DNA of 28,990 bases, taken from Ruminococcus flavefaciens (GTDB lineage Bacteria > Bacillota > Clostridia > Oscillospirales > Ruminococcaceae). The position numbers and the translations under genes are program-made. A model generated the notes under the pieces. That model was not told the DNA's origin. It saw only the letters and a program-made list of their open reading frames with translations, and made no database searches. This document shows, piece after piece, positions 1 through 6,854 of this stretch. Positions within the stretch are counted from its first letter, which is position 1; the number at the start of each line of letters is the position of its first letter. The stretch lies in contig SFMO01000171.1 of assembly GCA_004554385.1 (NCBI GenBank), forward strand, positions 1 to 28,990. Direction: 5' to 3'.

Positions 1-47
1 ATATGAGTGGGCCTGTCTGACGTTTTCTCGGGCAGGCTTCCGCTCAA

Positions 48-133
48 GTGCGGTTTTACTCCGGCAGAGTGCGGTTCTAAGTCCGGCAAGGTGCGGTCGA
101 AAGTCCGTGTCAGTGCGGTTCTGGCGCCGGCAT
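48..133. repeat. 22-bp imperfect tandem repeat, four copies
   Basis: The hexamer GTGCGG recurs at 48, 69, 91 and 113, a spacing of 21, 22 and 22 bp. Between copies lies a related CCGGCA-type segment (61, 83 and 127), so the unit is roughly CCGGCA-GA-GTGCGG-TTCTAAGT. The last copy ends about 20 bp upstream of the -35 element of the glycosyltransferase promoter. The role is unknown. Two helical turns per unit would suit a row of protein-binding sites. A separate hairpin (11-17 with 31-37) lies just before the array and may close an upstream transcript, but it has no T-run. Confidence 0.7.
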
Positions 134-152
134 ACACAATTGCGATTTTTTA

Positions 153-182
153 TTGAAATTCTACCTTGTGTTGATGTATAAT
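153..182 (+). promoter_or_regulatory. Sigma-A-type promoter of the glycosyltransferase gene
   Basis: TTGAAA at 153-158 and a perfect TATAAT at 177-182, with an 18-bp spacer. The expected start near 189 leaves a leader of about 88 nt before the ATG at 277, with AAAGGAG at 258-264 as ribosome binding site. Confidence 0.7.
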
Positions 183-276
183 AGTATCGGAAAAGCAAGA
201 TTGTCCCTTCTCGAAGAGCAGGGGCAAAGGTGGCATTTGATAAGAGGGGAATCTCAAAAGGAGAATTCAATTAAAC

Positions 277-1212
277 ATGAAATGCAGTATTATCATTCCG
301 TATTCTGACAAGACAGAAAGAACTGTCAGATTATTTGATTCGCTGGAAAAGCAGGACTTCGATCCAAAGGAATATGAACTCATATTCGTAAACTGCGGCG
401 AAAATGACCAGCTCGAGAAATATATAAATGAGCATGGTGCAAAAATAAAAACCGTCTGTTGCAGTACACCTGACGGAAAAGCAGGTCATGCAAAGAATAT
501 CGGACTTCAGAAGGCTTCAGGCGAGCTTGTCATCTTCCTCAACGGCGACGAGATAGCTCCGTCAGATTTTGTCTCAGGACATTATAACGGCTATAAGAAG
601 TCCAGAAAGTCTATAATACAGTTTGGTCTCACAAAGCAGGTCTTTGAAGAGAGCGACAGATTCTATCTGGAGATCAGGGCGCTGTTCAGAACAGGTATCC
701 GCTACTGGCTCACAGAGCCCGAAAGATTTGGTCTCGACAAGCAGAAGAGTTACTACTATATCAAGGATATACGTCTTGAAATGCTTGAGCCCTACAGCTA
801 TGATTTCGATAAGGTAAAGTATAAGATGATCTTTACCAAGACCTCTAACCTCTCTATACCAATGGAGTGCATAAAGCAATACGGCGGATTTGAAGAGAAT
901 TACCGCGGTGAAGGAATAGAGGACTGGGAATTCGGATACCGCATGATGAAGAATAATGTGGATATAGTCTATAATCCGCAGGTTGCTGTGTTCCATCTCT
1001 ATGAGAAGGAGAAGTACGACAGCAAGCGCTTCAGCGAGTGGAAGAGCAATCTTGACTCTATGCTCAGAAAGTATAATGACAGCTTTCTCAATAAGCTTTC
1101 AGAGTTTACAAGCTATTTTGATCCCGAAACAAGAGAGCAGGTCAGAATATCAGAGCCGGGCAAGAACCTGTGGCTCGACACATACAAGCACCTTGAACTT
1201 AATGCAAGGTAA
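277..1212 (+). CDS. Family 2 glycosyltransferase (GT-A fold)
   Basis: 311 residues, cytoplasmic, no membrane segment. It should transfer a sugar from a nucleotide-sugar donor, for surface glycan or exopolysaccharide synthesis; donor and acceptor cannot be told. The N-terminus CSIIIPYSDKTERTV (residues 3-17) is the typical first strand of GT2 enzymes. The metal-binding DXD position is LNGDE (88-92), so the first Asp of the motif appears as Asn-Gly-Asp. Residues 203-222 (GGFEE..., then EDWEFGYR at 215-222) match the C-terminal galactosyltransferase-type segment (Glyco_transf_7C), where the ED pair supplies the catalytic base. The gene stands alone, with its own promoter and two downstream hairpins, so there is no polysaccharide cluster to suggest a substrate. 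The ATG follows AAAGGAG at good distance. Confidence 0.85.
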   Translation: MKCSIIIPYSDKTERTVRLFDSLEKQDFDPKEYELIFVNCGENDQLEKYINEHGAKIKTVCCSTPDGKAGHAKNIGLQKASGELVIFLNGDEIAPSDFVSGHYNGYKKSRKSIIQFGLTKQVFEESDRFYLEIRALFRTGIRYWLTEPERFGLDKQKSYYYIKDIRLEMLEPYSYDFDKVKYKMIFTKTSNLSIPMECIKQYGGFEENYRGEGIEDWEFGYRMMKNNVDIVYNPQVAVFHLYEKEKYDSKRFSEWKSNLDSMLRKYNDSFLNKLSEFTSYFDPETREQVRISEPGKNLWLDTYKHLELNAR

Positions 1213-1283
1213 GATATAAAGACAGCTCCGTGGATCGTATTCCATCCCTTCCCTGTAAAACGGGATATGGTCCATAATATAAA

Positions 1284-1346
1284 AGTCCGTATCTCCTCTT
1301 TTCGGACTATTTTCTCCCCAAAAACTCCGCTTAGGCGGAGCTTTTT
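1284..1346 (+). terminator. Tandem intrinsic terminators after the glycosyltransferase
   Basis: Stem 1 pairs AGTCCG 1284-1289 with CGGACT 1303-1308, followed by ATTTTC. Stem 2 pairs CTCCGC 1325-1330 with GCGGAG 1335-1340 around a TTAG loop, followed by CTTTTTG. The second is the stronger terminator. Confidence 0.75.
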
Positions 1347-1386
1347 GTTATATAAGGAAAAATCTGGTGAAAATTGAAAAAAATAC

Positions 1387-1415
1387 TTGACTTATGACTT
1401 CCTCAGTAGTACAAT
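1387..1415 (+). promoter_or_regulatory. Consensus promoter with no large downstream gene
   Basis: TTGACT (1387-1392) and TACAAT (1410-1415) with an exact 17-bp spacer. It points into a stretch with no annotated-size ORF on the plus strand; the next large gene faces the other way. Confidence 0.7.
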
Positions 1416-1421
1416 AAATTA

Positions 1422-1600
1422 TCGGCCATAGTCTGAACAGATGAAATGAAAAATCAGAAGAGGAATTGGGTATGGATAAAAAAATCTCTTATCTGTATTT
1501 ATTACCTGTGATTTCATGGGGCATTTCGGGTTCAGACTGTGGTAGATAAAGAGAAAAACGCAGCCGGCTGTATGATACAATGCCGGCATTAATATTTTAT
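1422..1600 (+). ncRNA. Candidate structured small RNA (about 180 nt)
   Basis: Starting just after the promoter at 1387-1415, bases 1426-1438 (CCATAGTCTGAAC) pair over 13 positions with 1530-1542 (GTTCAGACTGTGG), with one G-U pair. Inside, GAAATG (1443-1448) can pair with CATTTC (1522-1527) and AAATCA (1450-1455) with TGATTT (1509-1514), giving a long rod interrupted by internal loops. A second hairpin pairs GCCGGC 1563-1568 with GCCGGC 1582-1587, with inner TGTA/TACA, and is followed by ATTAATATTTTAT, a weak terminator. Length and rod shape recall 6S RNA, but I could not match its conserved bases, so the family is open. A small ORF lies inside. Confidence 0.45.
1472..1549 (+). CDS. Possible 25-residue hydrophobic peptide
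   Basis: ATG at 1472 is preceded by AGAGGA (1459-1464) at a 7-nt distance, and the frame closes with TAA at 1547-1549. The product starts MDKKISYLYLLP, continues VISWGIS, and ends SDCGR. It is a lysine-bearing head, a hydrophobic core and a short polar tail with one Cys. It is too short for homology. The start resembles the first helix of EamA/DMT transporters, so it could be a transporter remnant, a leader peptide, a small membrane peptide or chance. It lies wholly inside the folded transcript described at 1422-1600. Confidence 0.3.
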   Translation: MDKKISYLYLLPVISWGISGSDCGR

Positions 1601-1605
1601 GGCAT

Positions 1606-1641
1606 AAAAATACCCCTTGAGGAAAAACCTCAGGGGGTATT
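1606..1641 (-). terminator. Intrinsic terminator of the small membrane protein gene
   Basis: A 14-bp stem pairs 1609-1622 with 1628-1641 around an AAAAA loop (plus-strand view). Read on the minus strand the stem runs into TTTTT (1610 to 1606) then ATGCC. On the plus strand no T-run follows, so it serves the minus-strand gene ending at 1712. Confidence 0.75.
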
Positions 1642-1711
1642 CGATTACATAGACTATAGAAAGGAAAGCGCAATGTAACGATGAAGCATTTGCGTTGAAT
1701 ACGGGGAGCTT

Positions 1712-2242
1712 TTATTCAAAAACTACGCCCCAGCCAGCGCTGACCTTACGGTACAATCGCATTTTCTCCTTTTTCTTCTGCATCTTTAACAGTGAGAATG
1801 CTCCGATGATAACAACCAGTGTAAGGACAGCACCTATAATGATTCCTGCAATGCCCTTAACTACAAAGAGAGCAACTACCCAGATAATGATAGCGGCAAT
1901 AAGAATGATAGGAAGACAGAAAGATGCAAAATTTCTGTTCTTTATCTTTATATAGTGCTGGATGTCTCTGATACTGAAGCACTCGTAATTACGAGCGATA
2001 AAGTTATCGGGCTGAGCCCATTTGCAGAATGCGGCAAGGTTTTCAAACTTAGCCGTATAATCCTGATAATCGTGGAATTTCTCATTATATCTTGTGACGC
2101 GGTAGTAGACTATTACAGCCTGTCCCTGCTGTTCGGCATCCATTACGTGGATAATAGTACCGATATCAGCCTGGCCCTTCATTGCCTTGGTCACAAGGAA
2201 CTTTCGGTCTATCGCTTCATCAATATTAAGCAAATAATTCAT
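1712..2242 (-). CDS. Hypothetical small membrane protein, two helices
   Basis: 176 residues, family not recognised. Residues 1-105 form a soluble N-terminal region rich in aromatic and charged residues. Two hydrophobic segments follow at about 107-128 and 130-152 with a very short turn, so they probably form a hairpin with both ends inside. The tail (153-176) starts with a basic stretch KMQKKKEK. A likely arrangement is a cytoplasmic domain anchored by a helical hairpin. The ATG at 2242 follows AAGGAAAGG on the minus strand. The gene has its own promoter (2352-2380) and terminator, so it is probably not part of the five-gene operon just upstream, although it lies on the same strand. No function can be assigned. 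Confidence 0.6.
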   Translation of the reverse strand: MNYLLNIDEAIDRKFLVTKAMKGQADIGTIIHVMDAEQQGQAVIVYYRVTRYNEKFHDYQDYTAKFENLAAFCKWAQPDNFIARNYECFSIRDIQHYIKIKNRNFASFCLPIILIAAIIIWVVALFVVKGIAGIIIGAVLTLVVIIGAFSLLKMQKKKEKMRLYRKVSAGWGVVFE

Positions 2243-2351
2243 AGCAATCCCTTTCCTTAACGCAGATTAATATATCGACACTGCGTGTTTACGCAGAAAA
2301 TGCCGTAAAATTTGATGTTTGAAGAAACATTTATCCATAGTAGATAAAATT

Positions 2352-2380
2352 ATTATAACATATGCTGAGAAAAAAAGCAA
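2352..2380 (-). promoter_or_regulatory. Promoter of the small membrane protein gene
   Basis: On the minus strand, TTGCTT (2380-2375) and TATAAT (2357-2352) are 17 bp apart. The leader of about 100 nt contains a perfect 6-bp hairpin at 2281-2296 (CTGCGT/ACGCAG). Confidence 0.65.
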
Positions 2381-2422
2381 TACCTAACCCTTTATAAAAA
2401 TAATATAGTGATATTTTTTATA

Positions 2423-3568
2423 TTACATCTTCTTCTTAAAGTTAAGATTAGCCTTTGCGACTTTCTTTCTGTCCTTAGCCTGCTTGAGCATATCTTCCTT
2501 GGTCATTCCATCGCCTGCGCCTGTTGTTTCTGTATCATCATCGTCAAGGAAATTGCTGAGTCTCTTCTTGTAAGCGCTCTCGCCGTTTGATTTTGAGGTA
2601 AGAGTAACGCTCTGGCTCTGCGGCTGCTGGTATACGCTTCTCATAGCGCCGCCGTGTACTGAAGGTCCTGTATAACCCTGTCTGTAAGGAGCAGCGTTTA
2701 CACCCTGCTGCTGATACATTGAGTTAGGCATACCGCCATTGTACGCACCCGGCTGAGGATAACCGCCCTGCTGTGGGAAGCCGCCCTGCTGTGGATAACC
2801 CGGCTGCTGAGGATAGCCGCCGTGAGTCGGGTATCCGCCCTGCTGCGGGAAACCACCCTGCTGCGGATAGCCCTGCTGTGGGAAGCCGCCCTGCTGCGGG
2901 TATCCCGGCTGCTGTGGGAAGCCGCCCTGCTGTGGGTAACCCGGCTGCTGTGGATAACCCTGCTGCTGTGGATATCCCTGCTGTCCGTAGACATTCGGGA
3001 ATCCGCTTGCACCCTGCTGCTGAGCTGCCTCTGTATTCTCATAGAGTGAATTCGGAGCAGCGTCCTGATTTGCTGCGCCGTTATTGAACGGATTAGCGTC
3101 ATCAACGTCTATGCCGCTTGCGAAGTCGGCAGGAGCGCCAAGTGAATCCTCGTCGTATCCGCTGAGAAAATCAGGAGCTTCTGAAGCGGGAACGATAGAT
3201 GTAGCGAGCACTTCCTCATCGGGAGAAAGTACAACCTTACAGCTGCTGTTGTCAACGCTTGAATTTACGAGAAGGGCGAGAGCCTCTTCATTTGGCTTGA
3301 AGTAGCTGAAATCGTCGAGAGAGATGACGATCATCTGCTTTGCGATAACGTGTTTTGCAGTAATAATGGACATAACTGCGATCTTTTCAGCGGGGACCTC
3401 TTCTACTGTGCCCTCGTTTATGGATACTGAGGATACTCCTGAATAGATCTCGTCTGAATCGGCGATTATAAGGCAAAGACAAGCATCATAGTTAACAAGC
3501 TCAGGTCTTTTTTCCTTCAGAGTTTCCGCAAAATTCTTAGCTGTGTTGTAGAAAGAACCTATTTCCAT
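2423..3568 (-). CDS. Degenerate cytidine-deaminase-like domain with PQQG-rich tail
   Basis: 381 residues from ATG 3568; GTG codons at 3575-3580 are possible but sit inside the ribosome binding site. Residues 1-130 read like the cytidine deaminase fold: IGSFYNTAKNFAETL resembles the first helix, DEIYSGVSSVS resembles the conserved GxNxE strand region, and VPAEKIAVMS aligns with the CAERTA zinc-site helix. The Cys is replaced by Pro. The second zinc site, normally PCGACRQ, would be KPNEEALALL, again without Cys. Catalysis is therefore unlikely. Residues about 165-290 are low complexity, with many GYPQQ and GGFPQQ units, probably disordered or phase-separating. The C-terminus is charged and basic and ends KKKM. 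It is the last gene of the kinase/VWA/PP2C operon, 65 bp after the phosphatase, which suggests an effector or scaffold. The deaminase relation is my inference from motif order. Confidence 0.7.
   Translation of the reverse strand: MEIGSFYNTAKNFAETLKEKRPELVNYDACLCLIIADSDEIYSGVSSVSINEGTVEEVPAEKIAVMSIITAKHVIAKQMIVISLDDFSYFKPNEEALALLVNSSVDNSSCKVVLSPDEEVLATSIVPASEAPDFLSGYDEDSLGAPADFASGIDVDDANPFNNGAANQDAAPNSLYENTEAAQQQGASGFPNVYGQQGYPQQQGYPQQPGYPQQGGFPQQPGYPQQGGFPQQGYPQQGGFPQQGGYPTHGGYPQQPGYPQQGGFPQQGGYPQPGAYNGGMPNSMYQQQGVNAAPYRQGYTGPSVHGGAMRSVYQQPQSQSVTLTSKSNGESAYKKRLSNFLDDDDTETTGAGDGMTKEDMLKQAKDRKKVAKANLNFKKKM
2760..2995 (-). repeat. In-frame GGFPQQ/GYPQQ coding repeats
   Basis: An array of about 15-18-nt units built on codons for Gly-Gly-Phe/Tyr-Pro-Gln-Gln, within the CDS at 2423-3568. 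It keeps two other frames open, which explains several false ORFs. The coding repeat may expand and contract by slippage. Confidence 0.85.
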
Positions 3569-3633
3569 AAAAAACACCACTTTTCTTAATTTATTAAACG
3601 CTGCCTATGCGTTTATGAACATTAAGGCTTATG

Positions 3634-4539
3634 TCAGACTTTTTTATTGAGCAGTGCAGCCTTACGATCAGCAGCTGCCTGTTTGTTTTCCTCGACCTTC
3701 TTTTTCAGAGTATCGAGTTTTTCGTTGAGCAGCTCCTCATTATAGATACAGGAGAGGGAAATATCGTCCTCTGTACCGAAACGTGAGCGCTTAGCCAGAT
3801 TATTCTTGATAACGTTCTTGAACGTTTCAAGGTTTCCGAGCTGACTTGTTATAATAGTGTGGTAATCGAGAAAATCGTACTCGCTACCGAAGGAAGTATA
3901 GAGTCCGTCGGTAGAACCGTAAAGAGCTATCAGCTTCTTTTTTGGTGCATAGAAGCTGCTGAACATACCTGCAGCGTTTGAATTGCACACAGAAGCCGTA
4001 ACATTGGCAGGAGCGGATTCGTTATATTCCATTGGCATAACAGCCTTGCAATCATCAAAGATAGCTACGAGACTTCCGTCGCCGATCTGTACGCCGAATG
4101 TATAGTCATCTCCTGCAACGGCGGCAACGAGCGTAGAGCCGTAGTATGACTCAGGCAGGATAGCCTCGAATTCCTCTGGAGTAAATTTACTTTTCTCCTC
4201 ATCGGTAACGGGATTCTCAGCAAGATGCTTTTCGACCTTCATATTCCAGTTTGAGATTATCTGCTTTTCGATATTCTTTATGATGAGCTTATTGTTGACG
4301 GGAAGGTTTTTCTCAAAGGCCTCGCGGTCCTCATAGAACCTGTCGATGGCTTCGATAGCAGCCTCAACAGCGAACTTAGAGCCCATGTGGCTTCTGAAGT
4401 GCTTTTTGCTTCCGTGTCCGTCTGCGACTACAGCGATAGCGTAGTGATCGCCCACCTTAAAAGCAGAGCTGTCCTGACAAACGAGATTGGTCTTTTCATG
4501 ACTTGCGCCCATAACCGAATGGCTGAAGCCGTTGAACAT
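3634..4539 (-). CDS. PP2C-type serine/threonine phosphatase
   Basis: 301 residues, cytoplasmic. It should remove phosphate from Ser/Thr residues phosphorylated by the neighbouring kinase. PP2C hallmarks are present and intact: QD (22-23), the metal-binding ADGHGSK (39-45), YGSTL (133-137), IGDGS (152-156), STDGLY (209-214) and EDDIS (257-261). The C-terminal 40 residues (about 265-301) form a Lys/Glu-rich helix. The ATG at 4539 follows GAGGAGG. It lies 33 bp after the VWA gene and 65 bp before the deaminase-like gene. In established TerY-P systems this phosphatase, a VWA protein and a kinase form a triad, as in E. coli yegK-yegL-yegI. Confidence 0.88.
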   Translation of the reverse strand: MFNGFSHSVMGASHEKTNLVCQDSSAFKVGDHYAIAVVADGHGSKKHFRSHMGSKFAVEAAIEAIDRFYEDREAFEKNLPVNNKLIIKNIEKQIISNWNMKVEKHLAENPVTDEEKSKFTPEEFEAILPESYYGSTLVAAVAGDDYTFGVQIGDGSLVAIFDDCKAVMPMEYNESAPANVTASVCNSNAAGMFSSFYAPKKKLIALYGSTDGLYTSFGSEYDFLDYHTIITSQLGNLETFKNVIKNNLAKRSRFGTEDDISLSCIYNEELLNEKLDTLKKKVEENKQAAADRKAALLNKKV

Positions 4540-4572
4540 AATTTTTCAGTCCTCCTCAGAAGTTTTGAAATA

Positions 4573-5442
4573 TTACCAGCCTGTATCGAAGGGCACGTCG
4601 TCTCCGTCTGTCTGGGTGCTTACGAGTTCCTGGATCTGCTGACCGAGGAGCTTCTGCTTTGCTGCGAAAACGTCCTCTTCGCCGATCTCATGACCTGTGT
4701 CGTCGGAGAGAGTCATACTCTTGCTTCCGATCTGTGATGATGTAACAGCGATGATCTTGATCATCTGAGCCAGCTGACCGCCTGAATAAGCGTGAACAAC
4801 TGTATCCTTAGAGCCTGTGAACTCTGCGAGGATATTGTCGTTAGCTTCCTGACCTATACCGAGAGCGGCTTTAAGTCCGAATTTATACCAGCTGTTTGTC
4901 TGAAGCTCTCTGAGGCCTTCCTTATAGTCATCAGACGGATAGCCGTCTGTCATAAGGAAGATAACGGGAGCGAAAGAAAGCGAGGGTGAATTGAGGAAGC
5001 TGTTTCTTGACATTCTGTGGTTGAGCTCCTTGAAGGCTGCGCCCATGCTGGTAACGCCGCTTGCACGGAGTCTTGCCCACTCGAAGTCCTCTATCGGGAT
5101 AGGATTGGAGTACATCCATCTTACCTCTGTAGAGAATGTTAGAACAGCGACCTTAACTTCTGTATCAGCTTCGCCGACTCTGCGTATCTCGGGGATAAGC
5201 TCTTCCATAACGGTATTGAGCTCGCCCATTTTCTTTCCCTTCATACTTCCTGAGGTATCAATAAGGAAGAATATTACAAGGCTCTTCTTTGAAACGCTTG
5301 TAGCGCTGAGGGGATCGTCGTCAAAATCGAGAATGCTGTCATCGGACTCTGGAGCTGTAGAAACAGTTTCTTTTGTATCGAAATCATCCGAAGGATTAAC
5401 GTTCTTGTTTACTTCGGGTTCTGTAACACGTTCATTGCTCAT
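4573..5442 (-). CDS. TerY/YegL-like VWA-domain protein
   Basis: 289 residues. The N-terminal 50 residues are acidic and probably disordered (DFDDDP near 39-44). The VWA domain spans about 53-245 with a complete MIDAS metal site: DTSGSM at 62-67, Thr131 in SGVTSMG, and Asp166 in TDGYPSDD. This is a protein-protein interaction module that binds partners through a divalent metal. The tail (245-289) is polar and ends PFDTGW. It shows the TerY features that define the middle member of the TerY-P triad, and it lies between the kinase (43 bp upstream) and the PP2C phosphatase (33 bp downstream). A plausible role is to bridge or be phosphorylated by the kinase; that role is inference. Start codon ATG 5442 follows GAAAGGATG. 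Confidence 0.88.
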   Translation of the reverse strand: MSNERVTEPEVNKNVNPSDDFDTKETVSTAPESDDSILDFDDDPLSATSVSKKSLVIFFLIDTSGSMKGKKMGELNTVMEELIPEIRRVGEADTEVKVAVLTFSTEVRWMYSNPIPIEDFEWARLRASGVTSMGAAFKELNHRMSRNSFLNSPSLSFAPVIFLMTDGYPSDDYKEGLRELQTNSWYKFGLKAALGIGQEANDNILAEFTGSKDTVVHAYSGGQLAQMIKIIAVTSSQIGSKSMTLSDDTGHEIGEEDVFAAKQKLLGQQIQELVSTQTDGDDVPFDTGW

Positions 5443-5485
5443 AATTTAATACATCCTTTCAGTATTACTGCTTTGGCTAAGCAGC

Positions 5486-6829
5486 TTAGATCTGTGCTTT
5501 TACTTCGCCAAAATCGATCTCAAGCCCCTGCCAAACGGGGAATCCCTTTCCGGGAGCGATGTCATAGAACTTACCGTCAGGCATTTTAGCTTTCCATTGT
5601 CTGTCGGAACAATTCTTTATTCCGAGGACGCCCTGCTTGAGCTTATTTTCCACAAGCTCACCCGCAACGGCTGTAAAGTCGTCGGATTCGGGGATTATCT
5701 CGCAGGTATAGAATTTGCAGCCAAGGTAAAGGGGTGTGCGGTAATCGCGGTTGCTGAATCCGATGGTAACGAATTCCATTCCGCATTTCGGACACTTGAA
5801 GGTCTTTTCGTTCTGATGAATGAACATAGAACTGAAGTTGGTTCTTCCGCATCCGCACTGTATGATCTCTGATCTCAGGCGTATGAACAGCTTCTGCCAT
5901 TCGTTCTCGATGATACGCTTTGTGGGATCGCTGACGCCTGTGGTGAATGAACGGATAAAGGCGTCTTTTATGTAATCGGGATAAATTCTCCAGAATTTGA
6001 TTATGTTATCGTGGATACCTCTTACGGGACGGTTAGAGTCGTCGTCGGGGTCATACACGAAAACAGCGTTCTGACCGTAGTGCTTGAGCTCTGAGGACTC
6101 TGTAAGGCAGACATCGCGGACCACCTTTTCGCCCTCCATAGGGTCGCCTCTGAAGAGAAGCTTGAAGAGCACTACTGCAAGTGAATACTTATCTGTCTGG
6201 ACATTAGGCTGTGCTATGCCTCTTACGACCTCAGGCGCCATATAGCCGGGCTTACCGCCGATACCGAAGTTGCTTCCGTCAGGAGCGATGTTATCACAGT
6301 CGCAGACGAGGACAGCTCCTGTATTTACATTAATAAAGAAGCCTCCGTCGTTAAGGTCCTGATAGCTCTTACCTGCACGGTGGAGCTGTCTGAAAGCGTT
6401 TACGATATTGATGACGCAGGTCACCATAGCGCTGAGTGTATTGAATTTTACAGGGCGCTTTACACCGCGTCCTGTCAGTGGATCGATCTCCAGCTTATAG
6501 GTATTGAGGATATCAACGAAGGAATCGAAGCCCTCGGGCTTGAGCTCCATGATATATCCGAATGTACCGTCCTCTGCTTCCTTGGTAAGGTATTTCGGCC
6601 AGAGGAACTTATTGCTGGGCGGACCGTCATTTATATTATTCTGGAGGTTCTTACGGAAAGCGGCAGGCTTGCTCATCTTATTGATGTCGTACCATTTAAG
6701 TGCCCATTTCTGTCCGTTGAAGCGAACCAGGTAAACAATACCCTGACCACCGCTTCCGATAACGCTGAGCACCTTGGCTTTGCCACCGAATTCCATTTCG
6801 ACCTCTTGACCTATTTCAAGCTCTATCAT
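5486..6829 (-). CDS. Protein kinase with zinc ribbon and beta-rich tail (TerY-P/YegI type)
   Basis: 447 residues, no membrane segment. The kinase domain (about 10-320) has the glycine loop GSGGQG (25-30), the ATP-anchoring lysine in ALKWY (Lys45), a catalytic loop YQDLND (156-161) with Asp158, the metal Asp in CDCDN (Asp177, in place of DFG) and the APE motif in GYMAPE (195-200). The Asn expected five residues after the catalytic Asp is Gly163. A zinc ribbon follows (Cys325, Cys327, Cys346, Cys349). A beta-rich C-terminal module (about 395-447, with GIKNCSD and PDGKFY) looks FHA-like. Kinase, VWA and PP2C in tandem match the TerY-P triad, a phospho-signalling module linked to stress and defence. 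Start ATG 6829 follows AAAGGATG, 25 bp after the LRR gene. Confidence 0.85.
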   Translation of the reverse strand: MIELEIGQEVEMEFGGKAKVLSVIGSGGQGIVYLVRFNGQKWALKWYDINKMSKPAAFRKNLQNNINDGPPSNKFLWPKYLTKEAEDGTFGYIMELKPEGFDSFVDILNTYKLEIDPLTGRGVKRPVKFNTLSAMVTCVINIVNAFRQLHRAGKSYQDLNDGGFFINVNTGAVLVCDCDNIAPDGSNFGIGGKPGYMAPEVVRGIAQPNVQTDKYSLAVVLFKLLFRGDPMEGEKVVRDVCLTESSELKHYGQNAVFVYDPDDDSNRPVRGIHDNIIKFWRIYPDYIKDAFIRSFTTGVSDPTKRIIENEWQKLFIRLRSEIIQCGCGRTNFSSMFIHQNEKTFKCPKCGMEFVTIGFSNRDYRTPLYLGCKFYTCEIIPESDDFTAVAGELVENKLKQGVLGIKNCSDRQWKAKMPDGKFYDIAPGKGFPVWQGLEIDFGEVKAQI

Positions 6830-6854
6830 ATGATCTCATCCTTTCTTTTATTAG

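Noticed and set aside
48..133. Possible CRISPR array
   Set aside because: The units are 22 bp in total with degenerate sequence and no spacers of separate origin; no cas gene is present.
574..996. Minus-strand open frame of 140 codons
   Set aside because: Antisense to the glycosyltransferase, whose motifs are clear; no ribosome binding site.
1422..1600. Firm call of 6S RNA
   Set aside because: Length and rod shape fit, but the conserved central-bulge sequence could not be confirmed by eye, so only a structured RNA is claimed.
2698..3105. Ser/Arg-rich and Ala/Gly-rich open frames across the repeats
   Set aside because: They exist because the PQQG coding repeat keeps other frames open. Their composition (SRVTHSRAASH types) is an artefact of the repeat.
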